A stretch of 64,000 nt of DNA from Halichondria panicea. Lineage: Eukaryota; Porifera; Demospongiae; Suberitida; Halichondriidae. Position numbers and translations under genes: made by a program. The first letter of the stretch is position 1. Each line of letters begins with the position of its first letter. The stretch spans positions 1,373,001 through 1,437,000 of the forward strand of contig NC_087379.1 of NCBI RefSeq assembly GCF_963675165.1, read 5' to 3'. The notes below the pieces were generated by a model. That model made no database searches. It had not been told where the DNA came from and was given only the letters and a program-made list of their open reading frames with translations. Positions 11,001-23,399 of the stretch are shown here, piece by piece.

Positions 11001-13300
11001 CTTAATGGCAGCCATTTCTTGTTCAGTGACTTTTGGCTGCTCATTACTCTTCTTTTGGGAATCCTGAGGCAAAATGAGCCTAATCGCTTTCTTGTGTTCA
11101 GCAGTGGTACTATCGCTCTTGCTGGCAGTGGTACTATCACTCTTGTCGGCAGTGGTGCTATCACTCTTGTCGGCGGTGGTACTATCGCTCTTGCTGGCGA
11201 TGGTACTAACGGTCTTGCTGGCAGTGGTACCATCGCTCTTGTCGGCAGTGGTACTAAAGCTCTTGTCGGCAGTGCTACTATCGCTCTTGCTGGCAGTGGT
11301 CTTGTTGGCAGTGGTACTATCACTCTTGCTGGCAGTGGTATTATCGCTCTTGTCGGCAGTGGTGCTATCGCTCTTGTCGGCGGTGGTACTATCGCTCTTG
11401 CTGGTGATGGTACTAACGGTCTTGCTGGCAGTGGTACCATCGCTCTTGTCGGCAGTGGTACTATAGCTTTTGTCGGCAGTGGTGCTATCACTCTTGTCGG
11501 CGGTGGTACTATCGCTCTTGCTGGCGATGGTACTAACGGTCTTGCTGGCAGTGGTACCATCGCTCTTGTCGGCAGTGGTACTAAAGCTCTTGTCGGCAGT
11601 GCTACTATCGCTCTTGCTGGCAGTGGTCTTGTTGGCAGTGGTACTATCACTCTTGCTGGCAGTGGTATTATCGCTCTTGTCGGCAGTGGTGCTATCGCTC
11701 TTGTCGGCGGTGGTACTATCGCTCTTGCTGGTGATGGTACTAACGGTCTTGCTGGCAGTGGTACCATCGCTCTTGTCGGCAGTGGTACTATAGCTCTTGT
11801 CGGCAGTGGTACTATCGCTCTTGCTGGCAGTGGTCTTGTTGGCAGTGGTACTATCACTCTTGCTGGCAGTGGTATTATCGCTCTTGTCGGCAGTGGTGCT
11901 ATCGCTCTTGTCGGCGGTGGTACTATCGCTCTTGCTGGCGATGGTACTAACGGTCTTGCTGGCAGTGGTACCATCGCTCTTGTCGGCAGTGGTACTATCG
12001 CTCTTGCTGGCAGTGGTCTTGTTGGCAGTGATACTATCCCTCTTGCTGGCAGTGGTTTTGTTGGCAGTGGTACTATCACTCTTGCTGGCAGTGGTATTAT
12101 CGCTCTTGTCGGCAGTGGTGCTATCGCTCTTGTCGGCGGTGGTACTATCGCTCTTGCTGGTGATGGTACTAACGGTCTTGCTGGCAGTGGTACCATCGCT
12201 CTTGTCGGCAGTGGTACTATAGCTCTTGTCGGCAGTGGTACTATCGCTCTTGCTGGCAGTGGTACTATCGCTCTTGTTTGAAGCTTTTCTCGAATCACAC
12301 AATATATTGTACAGCAGATCCACCTTGATTTGCATTGCAAGTTCATCCTTGAAAGTACCTATGAGCGCAGCAATAGGCTCAGCGGAGCCCAGCTTGCCCA
12401 GTTTAGAGCACAGCTCTCTGTCAATATCTGTGTCAATCTTGGTATAGTGGCTGATAGCTGAGAGGATTTGAGAAAGTGTTTCTCTGTTAGTGTACGTTGA
12501 ATCGTACGGTGTGATCTTGTCATTTTCTCGTTCGTAGGATACTTGACATATATCGTCGAGGTCTTTGTCCAGTCGAAAGAATGCCAGGAAAATCCCTGCC
12601 CCTCTGCTTAGAAATGGAAACATCTCCATGAACCCAGGCTGTCCTCCTATATCAACAAGATTGATTAGAACTGTGTTCTGCAGACTTTCTTTGTAATCTT
12701 TTGAGCCCCCTACAATCTCACGGAGTCTTTTGACAACCATGGGAACATCGATAGCAGTCACAGATACTCTCACAGCTTCTTTTCTTTCGGGTGGCACAGT
12801 TTTTGTTGAAATCGTTTTTGCTTCAGTAGCTCTTTCATCGCTCTGCTTGAGAGGTTGCTTCTCTTCATCAGTAGTTTCCTTTGAAGGATTAGTTGAAGGG
12901 AGAGATGCTTGTGATCCCTCCTCAGCCGGACTAGTGCTGTCAGTTCTGTCCTTACTAAATTTAGAGGACATTAGGTAAGAAAATATAAGCTGTGTTTCTT
13001 CGTTCAGATCTTTAGATCTTTGAAATTTAATTTTTCCAGATGATAAGTCCACAAAGGCCAATGCTTGTGTACACTCAGCAAGAAATGTGCTGCAACGTTT
13101 TCTTTGGTCTTCGGGCAGCTCAGACAGGTTAGTAATTGATCCAACAAGCCTCTTTCGAGTGGTCGTTTTGCCAATACCCGAGGGACCGATAAAATGCATC
13201 TTGAGATACTGAAGCTCAATAGTGTTCTTTTTGTCGGACATCAGCTCATCTAGTTTTCGAAGGTACCGTTGGTCCTGAATACTGGATGTCTGAATACTGG
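8036..13300 (-). CDS. Roc-COR GTPase with two C-terminal death domains; 5' end not found
   Basis: The large exon (13300 down to 9721) starts in a Roc GTPase domain: P-loop GPSGIGKTTT, G3 DIGGQPGF, and G4-like IGTFKDEL. A 1.2-kb Ser/Thr/Asp/Lys repeat follows, then the end of Roc (FLAVNNYEGTGSDI) and a COR domain. COR normally dimerises and couples the GTPase to downstream domains. Further exons are 9653-9404, 9214-9093, 9014-8859, 8767-8716, 8542-8426 and 8219-8036 (stop). The 9214-8859 pair encodes one DD and the 8542-8036 pair a second. Two frame breaks are visible. One is in COR near 10527, where a run of four Cs should be five to keep the conserved 'NPQVVFNS' reading. The other is a 4-base GCCT excess in the second DD near 8482. 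Either the gene is decaying or the assembly has small errors. An exon candidate near 13.85-13.92 kb (MDSEEFSS...) does not fit in phase. By family knowledge this is a ROCO-type signalling protein; its partner is unknown. Confidence 0.8.
11100..12290 (-). repeat. Coding minisatellite: 24-bp unit encoding SDSTTADK
   Basis: About 50 variants of an 8-residue unit (SDSTTADK, SDNTTASK, SDSTTANK, SDGTTASK, TVSTITSK) keep the frame throughout. A higher-order period is visible: the variant encoding TVSTI recurs at about 11.20, 11.41, 11.53, 11.74, 11.94 and 12.17 kb, so spacings are about 207, 120, 207, 207 and 222 bp. The unit has no stop in several frames, so long frames on both strands (for example + 10983-12281) are by-products. 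It inserts a hydrophilic, disordered loop between G4 and G5 of the Roc domain. Confidence 0.9.
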
Positions 13301-15137
13301 CTGTAAAAAAAAAAATCATAAATTGCAGCAGCAGTATAATTATAGCCTTGCTTCTACTTTGTGGATTAGCAAACAGAGTTAATGAAGCCTGTTGCAGTAT
13401 ATATCTTCAGAATATATATTGGAGTCCTTACTATACAGTACAGAAGAGGTAATTAGTTTATTTTCTACGAAATTGTTGACAATGAACGAATTAGAAAAGC
13501 TACCATCTGATGGCTCGACAAATGATACTCAAGCATAGATCTCTCCGGTGTAGAAGTTTTGAAGTGTTCTGTCAACCAAGAATAAAAAAGGGGTCTGCAA
13601 AGAGGTCAGAGTTCACAATGGCTGCTGCTTCCAGCTTTGAAGCTCTTTTCTGACCGGCTCTTGTAGCTAATAAAAAGCTAGCGCAAGCTATAGGCTAATT
13701 CAAATTTTTCAGAGCCTCCAAGTATATAGCTTAGCTGATATAAATGATGTAAAAGGAGTACAAAAACATGCATGGAAATGAGATAAACGGCTTAGTGATA
13801 AGATAAATTTCAGCATGTACATGTTTTAGTATTAGACTCACCACCAGCATAGGGCATAGAGTTACTACAGTTGTAGGGATGCTACTAAACTCTTCACTGT
13901 CCATTTCACAAAACTAAATTAGTCAGTAAGGTCACAAGTACAGTGCAGCCACGTGTCTATACCTGTACTTTTACATTCTGACAGATAATTATTAATACGG
14001 AGAAAACCGTTTACTTGGAGGCTCAGACTGTAGTTAGATTAATACTCTGAAGAGACTGCAACAGCCTTCACTGTAAGTAAAAGTAGTTAAAACTCGATAC
14101 TTGCAAATCCATGAAGCAAAATCCAAGAGATTATGGCCTATACAAGCTGTTAGTTTCGTCGCATTGCGCATGCAGTTACAGCTGGAATACACACACACAC
14201 ACACAGTCAGCTTTACTGCATTTCTCGTGTGGCTACGCCTTGAGGCATAACTACATTATACACATAAGTAAGGATTTAGATACCAAGGCTATTAAAGGTC
14301 ACTGTGATTATAGATTTTACCACAACTTCATCTATTGCAATTATGAGCGCTTGCATGTATACCGTATAGCGGGTTATTTTCGTATGGTGGAAATGTTTGT
14401 ATCTTTCGTTTTGAGGTCATCCTAAATTAAAACTGCGAAATTATTCTAGGTTCCAACGTCACTATCTTGAGCTGACGAATATTAATTTAGAATTCGAAAT
14501 AATTATGTAATTGGATAGTTCATTCAGAAATATGTACCAGCAAAACTTAACCGCAATAATAATTATACTGGACAGGGGCGTATAGCTTAGGGGTTTCTTA
14601 GTTTCCCAGAAACCTCCTTGCTTGCTGAATGAAGCTGATCATGTGTGCATGCGCAATAATGGTTGGAGAATTAGTTATTGACCAATTGACCATGCAAGAG
14701 TATGATATTTGGCCTATTACTAGTTCAGTTTATGCAATCCAAGATAAGAAACCAGATTGTCAAGCCCTATACTGCTCAATCTCCAGACTGTACAGTTTCA
14801 CCACAATCTCAGCCACCAACCTCAGAGCTCATGCCAGCACTGATCCTGGTAGACGTCTATATAGCACGAAATTAATGACATATTGGTACTTGCAGCTAAG
14901 GTAAGCTAGAGAGTGAAGAGAATTTACGGCTTATCAAAATGCTTCCTCCAGCAGCCATAAGGCGTGTAACCAGTCTAATTAATGGGCATGTAACAAGAAG
15001 TAGGCATGGTCTCTCAAATTTATCGTGGCGCAGTACCTTCTTCCTTCAGAAATCCCTTTTGTTAATGTCTAGCTACAGTATGCATGGGGATCTAAATAAT
15101 GAAATGGGTGCAATGTGACTACTCAATCAATGTAAAG
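13301..15137. other. Spacer without a supported gene
   Basis: It may hold missing 5' exons of the Roc-COR gene and 3' exons of copy D, but none could be joined in phase. A single TACCGTA-type element end (ACCGTATAGCGGGTTATTTTCG) is at 14360-14382. Short frames such as 14111-14425 and 14629-14904 have no splice or domain support. Confidence 0.5.
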
Positions 15138-16141
15138 CTATAATAGTGAATGTGTGTCCACACCGTAAATCTCCTGTAGAAAATCAAGATCACGCTTTGA
15201 AGGCCCATCAGCATAACTTAAATGTCTCTTGTGAATCCCTCTTAAAACTGTCTTTTCTTCTTCACTGAGGTTTCCATCAGCCTCAACTTCTGATAGATTT
15301 GTGTGCTCTTCATTCTTAAGCCAGTTCACGTCAAACCTGTATATATACACATCATCATTATTGACATGCATGCATGTAATTGCTACACGGTGCCATAATT
15401 ATACTTACCAGTAGTGCATGATACTGTCTGGATCGTACTCTGGCTTAAACGTGGCATCTTGTGACCGCTCTTCCAACATTTCTCTTTCAAAATTCACGTT
15501 CTTCATTCGAGAATCCGCTTTCATTTTTCTCACATCCAGCAAGCTGTCCGCTACCTCCCAGAAGTCAGGACTCTGGTGTTCGTGGCACAGACCAAGGGCA
15601 TGGCCAAATTGATGCATTACAAGAAATTTCTGCATATTGGGATCTAGACCTTTTAATGAAAAGATCATTGTGGGCTTAGATATATCTTGAACGGTCATCG
15701 CTTGGCTTCCAACCTTTGCCCAACATGAGCCACTAGCTGTGCCAAACATGAATTCAGAATGTAGATATTATATTTTAGTACCTTCAAATTTGACTCTGAT
15801 GTCAGCTTTATCTGCCCTATCAGTCTTCTTAAAGATTGGAATATTGGGAAATTATTTTGGATTCCAAGCCTCAGCCCAAGAGAGGATATTATCGATGTTG
15901 AGCACACCATACTCACACTCCCACTTTTCCTGCTCAAGAATATCGGGATTGAGAAAGTAGACATACAGGACGTCCCTCCCAGTCCAGAAGTTGACATAAG
16001 AATCAACTCCTTTCTGGTTAGCATCACTTAAGCCGTCTTCACCCAACAAGTCTGTGCGAGTTGAAATCTGGTGGAACAAATAGAAGCTAATTACTCTCAG
16101 CAAACTTGCGCACACGCACGCGCACATGCAGACACACATAC

Positions 16142-16502
16142 CAGGAGCGTATATAGCCAGGATTTTTTGGAAGAGAGGCAAAAGTATCAGCCACACAGCG
16201 CCGAAATTTTGACCGGAAGCCACGCCTCTTAATTATGACGTCATAATCTATTTCTCTATAGTTGGGTGTGGCCTGATGTTTAGAAAGCTAGTTTAGCAAA
16301 GAACAAGAACTGTCTATAGATTTAGACCAGAGTTTAGGGACTAAATCGTTTTGCTTGCCTACTAGCTAGCTAACTGCAGCAAGATTGGGAAGAAAGGGAG
16401 TGCTCAGCAAGATAATCAGCTACACTAACCTGAGCTGAGTAGTAGAGATCCAGACAAAGGGGGGGCATTTGCCCCCTTTGCCACCCCCTGCCTACGCCAC
16501 TG
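16142..16502. mobile_element. hAT-like MITE, copy 2
   Basis: It is near-identical in order and sequence to 5202-5554, sharing TAGCCAGGATTTTTTGGAAG, GCCACGCCTCTTAATTATGA and the CCTACGCCACTG end. It lies in the intron just upstream of the first protease exon of copy D. CA-rich flanks make the target duplication unreadable. Confidence 0.75.
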
Positions 16503-19371
16503 CATACACACACACATGCACTATACTATCTATTTATTTTGACTAAAGCCTGCAGGAGCTAATTCTAAGAACCCAAATTGGAGGTTATTAATTTACATAC
16601 ATGGACCAACCCACCCATGCAGTTACTATAGTTTTCAGAACATGTACAGCCAAGCCAACTTAAAGTATTACAGTAACCATGCAACGTCGAGTCCAAGATA
16701 AGTTTGACCTCAATGGCTTGCAGTAATTATTCAGCGCATGGCTCCAATGTACATGTGAATGCTTTATAATTCAGTGTATACTGTGGCTTTAAGTGCAACG
16801 GATGATTGGGGAGGGTTGGGAAAACCCATCTTCTCGACTCTCAAGGTTGGGCGTCTGTTTGTTTTTCTATTCCTATATATATATATAATATAATTATTAT
16901 GGTTTTGTGTTGTCTGCTCCTTTGTTCTTCTGCATGCATGGTGTACTGTAGTCCCCTAACTATTAGAAATTAATAGTGCAGAGCTTTTTACATTTTCTAA
17001 GCCCAATCAGTATATAGACACTGTGATAGACTATGTAAAAATAACCTAGCTTTATAGACACAAGTATACGTATAGGATTCCATACAGTAACTGAAAATAT
17101 TCTGCTGGCCATGAAGGCTAGATTCCAACCATCGTAAATAATTAGAAGCTTTCTGTTTGATTGGGAGGGTATGCGATTGACAATCTTTGCCCACCCCTAC
17201 CTTTGTATACCCTTCAAACACACACACACACATACATGCCTCCTGCGCATGCGTACCGAGGCATAATTATAATGAACTTACTTGAGGTTCAGATTGTTGG
17301 TTAGACTTAACACTCTCATGAGGGGGGACCTACAATAATACAAAACCAATGCATGAAACCAAGATAATTCGTGCATGCAAATATTGAATCCTATACATGC
17401 AGACACCAGACCTACAAATCTTTGTACTATATAGATAAGCACAATATGAGGGTGGTAACTTCCCAATATTATGATTTACATTAGCACCACTTTCCCCTTT
17501 TATGAAAACACACAACACGCAGATTATAACACGGTTTTAGAGGTCAAATTGAGACACACAAGCAGATACCAGTAATGAGCAACTGACTGTAATTTCTACC
17601 TTTAGTACCAACAGTATTAACTTGAAACTAGTACTGCCACAAGATAGAAATTACTAGGGGCTTTCTTTTTTGCCAGGTATTCGTTTATTATACCGGCATC
17701 TGCTTGTGTGTCTCCATTTTCACTTGAAAAATTTTCATTCCTCTAATGTTATAATCTGTGATTTGCATGATAAAGGGGAAAAGATCTAAAATGCTGACTG
17801 CATGACTCTTTAACTCTATATAGACGGACATAAAGGGTGTACTCACATTCTGAGCCAGGTACTGGCAGACTTGAGCAGCTACTTCTGTTCTATTTAACTT
17901 CAGTAGCAGCTCCATCAGTGCTCTGTATGTTGCCATGGATGGACGGTATTGCTTCCATAACCTCAAGCACCTCACCATGGCTGTCTGAGTATCGTATTGA
18001 AGGAAGGTAGTTCTCACATCATGTTGTTCAGCGGCACTCAGACCCATTGCTGCAGAGTAGAGCTTCACACTGTCGAAATAGGTAGCTATGACTGGAAGTT
18101 CATTACCAGGGATCACCTGATCAAGTTGGACGGTATCGACATGGTACTTGTCCATCAACTCTTGCAGATCAACTCCTCCCACATCAGAGGCTGTGCCTGC
18201 AAGGTGTACTTAATGTCTTATTTACCCTATATATAGTTTACACCAGATTATTTTTGTGTTTACATTCATTGGACCATGCAGTTAAAATTACTTTCCCATC
18301 TTATCTCTGCCCCACGATATGTACAATGATACCAATGACAACAGAACTCTTAAAACTGCATAGCCAGCTGAGTATTACACTCAAAGCGGTCGTTATTATC
18401 GTCTAGCTTCATCCCTAGGTGGGTTTAGTGCATTACTTGCCTCCACAAACGGTGCCCCTGAGGTATACACCTGGTAGCTTATAGAGAGGCTCGCTATACT
18501 CAAGAAAATTAATTCAACTCTAAGGCTATTGTGATTCTAACATTGACGTATTGACATTACGTCTATATATTGCATTTAATAAGGCATTGAATGTGAGCTA
18601 GAGTGCTGTCTTCAAATGTGACCATACAAAATTTTTATGACCAACAATTGTAAATTAGCTCCAACAAATTATGTCAGTACGTTATTACCATCTCTATAAT
18701 AATAACTTATTTTCCTGTTTATTTTACCTAAGTTCTTTTGGTCAGGAAACGCAATTTTTAAGATGGCTTCCTCGACTTTTGGACAGAGGTTTTCAAGTTC
18801 CACAGGCTCTGATCTGAGAGCTTTCAGGAAAGTGTCGAGGTGGCAGTCAGGACTGCTTTGAAACCACTTCTGCAACATTGCACTGAAACACTCTCCAACG
18901 TCCGATGGATTGTTTTTCCGAATGGAGTCCAAATCAAACACAGACATAATATTTAGACTGATGCCAATTTTAAACCACATGTTCTTTCCTTGCTTATACG
19001 CAGCGTCATGCAGAGCGTTGAAGTACGGCTTGTCCGAGGGGGAGAGTTTGACTGTGTAATGAATAATACGTAGTTCAACTGGCTTATTCATACGTATATA
19101 TAGAGTATGAATAATTGCTATAATAATTAATCAAGGAATAAGTTTTATAATATAATCTCGGAGAGGGTGGTACATTAGCTGTATATATAAACTCTGGTGA
19201 AATCTCAAGGGAATTAGCAATAGACATGGTCCCATGGATACCAACACTGACATAAACACCTTTATCTTATAACACATTCGTACAACAACACCTAATAACA
19301 CAACAACTATAGGCTCAGTGTCTAAGCAATCTACCAAGCCTATATATTATAGCAGCTCATGCATGAGCCGG

Positions 19372-19843
19372 GGAAACACGAAAAAGCGTGGAAACAAGAA
19401 ATCCGGCGAAAGCATAACTCTGATCCGTTACAACGTCATTCACACGTACAGTGAACTTTTTAGTTTTCCTTAGTGGTTTTCTCAGCCAATCATAGCTTGT
19501 AGTGCAATTCCCTATATATTACATTGACATAATGATCATTGAATGATCGTGCATTTGTGCAAGCTATATTAGTGTTTGAGTTTTGTAGTAGTATAGTGTG
19601 GAGCACAGGCATTCACAGTCCTCCACCCATGCATGTTGACATAATTAGAAGCGACTAATAAATAAATATTATGGTGGATCGATGGAGCTGCATTGTATAT
19701 TATTATGCACCACAATGTCTTTGAACACAGCCTATAATTACAATTCGTAATTAAATGTAGCAACACTAGCTGTACAATGTTCATGACGTTGGAATTATGC
19801 GCTCTCGCCGGATTTCTTGTTTCCACGCTTTTTTGCTGTGTTT
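19372..19843. mobile_element. MITE with ~40-bp inverted ends
   Basis: The left arm GCGTGGAAACAAGAAATCCG and right arm CGGATTTCTTGTTTCCACGC are perfect over 20 bases and extend on both sides. The 0.47-kb body has no frame of note. It lies in the copy D intron before DD1. Confidence 0.85.
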
Positions 19844-21440
19844 GCCAATCCTAGCAACTTTTTCATTGTAAAAGTACAATATTCAAATGCGGTAATGTGT
19901 TTCTATGCACTAACTCACTTCGCCCGTAGGAAGGCGGTGGGGGTGGCTGACCTGAGGCTGATCCAGGAGAGTTTACATGTGCGTGAAAGACAGACAGACA
20001 TTATAGTGTAGCTTTACTTACTGTTAGTGGTCTGAGAGGATGATACTCCCTAAAAGTACACAATGTGAATAATGGTTTTGTGAAATGCATGGACACATGC
20101 ACTGTACACATTTTATGTTCATTAGATATTTCTCTGAAGCTACTAGCGTCATCGTGACATTTAAGGTTTCACCCTAGCTCCTCCTTCTAGCGGCATAAAA
20201 TGCCATGCACCACTATCAACCCTTTCCCCTCATAATATCACAATGCCAGACGTTAGATTCTCCACACTGTTTGGAGATGCTCCCTAACATAGAAAACAAA
20301 TCTTATAAAGACCTTCGATTACTTAAACATCATTAAGACAAAATTGAGTGTTGACGTTTCAACTTAATTTGTATGGATGATACAACACCTAAATTATACT
20401 CTGTAGAGAGAAGAGTTGCAGTCTATTTGTGTTGCATGAGGTTGACTTATATAATAATGTTGTCATAACTTTGCACTGAAATTCTTGTCTTCTATCTACA
20501 GCTAATAAGCTTGAACCAGCTACAAGTTAGCATTTTCCATGTAAAAGTCCCTGGCATACTTGTCAACCACATATAGCATAAATGAAGCCATAATTGACCA
20601 CATAACTTCCTGGGGCCTGAACTCAACGCAAATAATTCTCACCTCGACTTGAAGGTACTTCTCTGACTTCAGCCCTCTCCTAAATAATAGGGTGTGTACA
20701 CTATAGTATAGATATCTGCAATGCTAACGAACATTCACTATTGATAGTATAGCATGTTTTATATGCAGTTTTAGTACGTACATTTATTTGAGGTTAGGTG
20801 CACAATTACCCTGGACTCAAATAAGACCTGATCATCATTCACAACCACCATAGCCTAGCTTGTACAAGCTGATTTTTGTCTAATGTGAAAAACTATAGAA
20901 TAATCTTCTGAAGGGAAGTGTCCTTGGAGGCAATGATTGTATCTTTGGCACATTCTTTTTTACCTCAGCGCGGGCCTCCTTCGCAAGTTTAGTGAGCAAA
21001 ACTTGTCCTTCAGAGGTGATTCCCATAATATCTCGTTTCCAAGTGTCTTCTGTTGTGAGCGGAAACAACTTGCCCAAGAATCCATTTGCTAAAGGATACA
21101 AGATCAGACACAGTTATAGTAGTTATTATATACACACATGATCAATGTTTGTCTAACTACCTACCATCCACCAATTTTATTGTTCTATTGTTCTATGCAT
21201 TATAGTTATATCTCTGTGCACATGCATGCACCTGAAGTACATCTATACGATAGACAATGTTAATTTGTGCACATTAGTCAACTGAGACGAGCCACAAATC
21301 TAGATACTTCGTATAGGAAGTTTTAGATCATCTACAAATACTTAAATGTACCTATATAGCTACGTAACGCTCAAACCATAATAGCTTAGATGCATCATGG
21401 AATACATGCATGGATCCATGACTTGTTAACAAGTATAGGA

Positions 21441-21576
21441 TATACCACACCTAAGAGGAGGATATGCACCCACATATCCTCCGCTAACGTGGTTACTCCG
21501 AGGCGGAGCCGAGGGGTATGTAACCATGGTAGCGGAGGATATATAGGGTGCATATCCTTCGAGTAGGTGTGGCATA
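21441..21576. mobile_element. Foldback MITE, ~135 bp
   Basis: The arms ACCACACCTAAGAGGAGGAT..GCACCC and GGGTGCATATCC..GTAGGTGTGG pair. The centre GGTTACTCCGAGGCGGAGCC is itself a hairpin. It lies in copy D intron 1. Confidence 0.75.
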
Positions 21577-22503
21577 TCTGACTTATACCACGTGACCGCA
21601 GCACTAAAAAGGACCTCCCCCTAGCAACAATTCAATCGCGATGCAGACTGCAAAAAAGAACAAGACTATGCCGGATTTTGCAGCCGTCAAAGAGCTAGTT
21701 GAGCAACATGTTGACTCCTATACAGATGCTCAAGAGTTTCCCTGGTACAAGCGTTGACCATTCAACGTCCCTTACTGGAGTTTCAAGCTCTTCTTGGATA
21801 AAATGTATCTAAACCGCGGCCATGGACTCTAGCCATCTTGTTGGAGAGCACCTTCCGTGTTTCTGCCGTCGCTTTGAGTCTTAGTACCGTCAAGCATGGC
21901 CCTTTTCTCTTCGCTTACTTTTTTAACAAATGAAAAAACTAAAAAACAACTTGAAAAACTGTGCATGCCTGGGGCTGTATGCTAATATTCTATATATCCT
22001 ACAGCTGTTAACCAATGAGATCAATTTGTGGTGACGTAAGTGTGGTATAATTCCGAGTGAAGCGATGTTATGTTTGGGTCCTATTAGAGATTATTGTGGT
22101 GGGGTGTGGTTGAAGTCGAGGCAAAAGGAGCTCTTTATATACTTGACATGTGTATAGGCTTTGATACTCAGCGTGGAGTCTAACTCTTGGCAAGGACGTC
22201 GGCTCATAGTCTCAGACCTCAACAACAGCCATATTATACAAAAGTGGCTAAACCTAAAAGATCTATAATAATTATTATACTACTGAGCAAGATATTGTAT
22301 ATGATTCCCGCAATGAAATTAAGTCATTAATTACTATAATTAGCGTTAAGTGTGTGCCCTCTATTCGATTCTATAGGCTGCCTGCAATCAAGGCTATACT
22401 GGCTTTATTGGAAGCCGCTATAATTATGGCTTGACTATAATAGCCACTAGACTGTAGATACATAGAAAACCTAAAGCCAGGTCATAATTTTATAAGCTAT
22501 AGC

Positions 22504-22791
22504 CAGTGGCGTAGGCAGAGGGGGGCTGACGGGGCTAGAGCCCCCCCCCTTTTGTGTTTCATCAACTCCAAACCAGCTTGAATCACCTTGATCTGTCAAT
22601 CTATTCTGCACTGCATGCGTAGTTACTAGAATGATGTCATTCGATGGAAATGTGGGCAGGGTCATCTACTGCGCATGCTTACTGCTGATGAAAAGTTATG
22701 ACTTTTTTTTTAGGTAAAATTCCAAGCTATTCAGCACCTGCTAAATGGATATTTGAGCCCTGCCCTTCCCAAAATCCTGGCTACGCCACTG
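22504..22791. mobile_element. hAT-like MITE (CAGTGGCGTAGGCAG...CTGGCTACGCCACTG)
   Basis: Terminal inverted repeats CAGTGGCGTAG and CTACGCCACTG bound 288 bp without a coding frame. Ends resemble the 5.2- and 16.1-kb elements, but the body differs. It lies in copy D intron 1. Confidence 0.75.
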
Positions 22792-23399
22792 ATAGCTATG
22801 TTCCTCGTTTTATTGTGCTCACTGAGTGTATAGTAATACTAATCAATAACAACCTCCCACCCTCACTCCATGCTTTTACTATGTCAAGTTAGGGAAACAT
22901 ATCAAGTGAGTGGAGACCTGATCTTATAATTTATCCACTGATCACAATTTCCAGGTCTTTCTCTCCCAGCCCTCTCTCCCTAAGCCACTCCATTAGCTCC
23001 TCAGTTGACATGTCAAGGTGAACATTTCCTCTTGACTGTTCAGCCATGATGGTAGATCTACCAGCAAATTGTGTGTGTTACAATGCCTAGCCCCTAAGTT
23101 GCTGTTTGAAAGGTCAGCCCATGCATAAAATTATTTATGCATGGTCAATCCCTTGGTTACAGGAACCACACATATTCATTCACAATGCATTGTTTATCAA
23201 AGAAACATTGATCTAAGCATTCACATCAGAATAACCCAACTCATGGATCAGTATGTTAAATTACATTGCATTGATGAGCAAAGGCAATGTTAATTGGAGG
23301 GCACACACGAAACACAACCAATGTTGTTCAGGTCTATCATCATCTATAGCCTATCACAAAATTGCATGCACATTGAAATAAAAAAAGGTGATTTTAGAT

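Larger units (their letters stand above)
15138..23047 (-). pseudogene. Copy D: SAM-DD-DD locus followed by a decayed metzincin
   Basis: Exons in order: 23047-22939 (start ATG; SAM first half, MSTEELMEWLRERGLGEKDL), 21088-20964 (SAM second half), 20679-20643 (linker), 19051-18728 (DD1, PYFNALHDAAYKQGK), 18196-17847 (DD2), 17329-17282 (linker), 16067-15782 and 15736-15409 (protease), 15336-15164 (tail ending IHKRHLSYADGPS). SAM, DD1-DD2 and protease junctions are in phase; the linkers around 20.0-20.3 kb are not resolved. The protease part is damaged: an in-frame TAA at 15852-15854 stands where sisters have Lys, the active-site motif reads HQFGH instead of HEFGH (the general-base Glu is lost), and EHQRSDFW is EHQSPDFW. 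A Pro-rich linker exon (about 19918-19975) matches copies A-C but has lost its acceptor AG. Two readings fit: one gene with a dead protease tail, or a live SAM-DD-DD gene (same layout as E) running into a protease pseudogene. Confidence 0.7.

Noticed and set aside
10983-12281. Long plus-strand open frame of about 430 residues (Gly/Ser/Thr/Ala repeats)
   Set aside because: It lies wholly on the opposite strand of the SDSTTADK array; a stop-free 24-bp unit keeps several frames open. The minus frame continues into conserved Roc and COR sequence on both sides, the plus frame does not.
17469-17500. Possible 17-base exon of copy D between DD2 and the linker exon
   Set aside because: Its length breaks the phase; direct joining of 17847 to 17329 keeps the frame.
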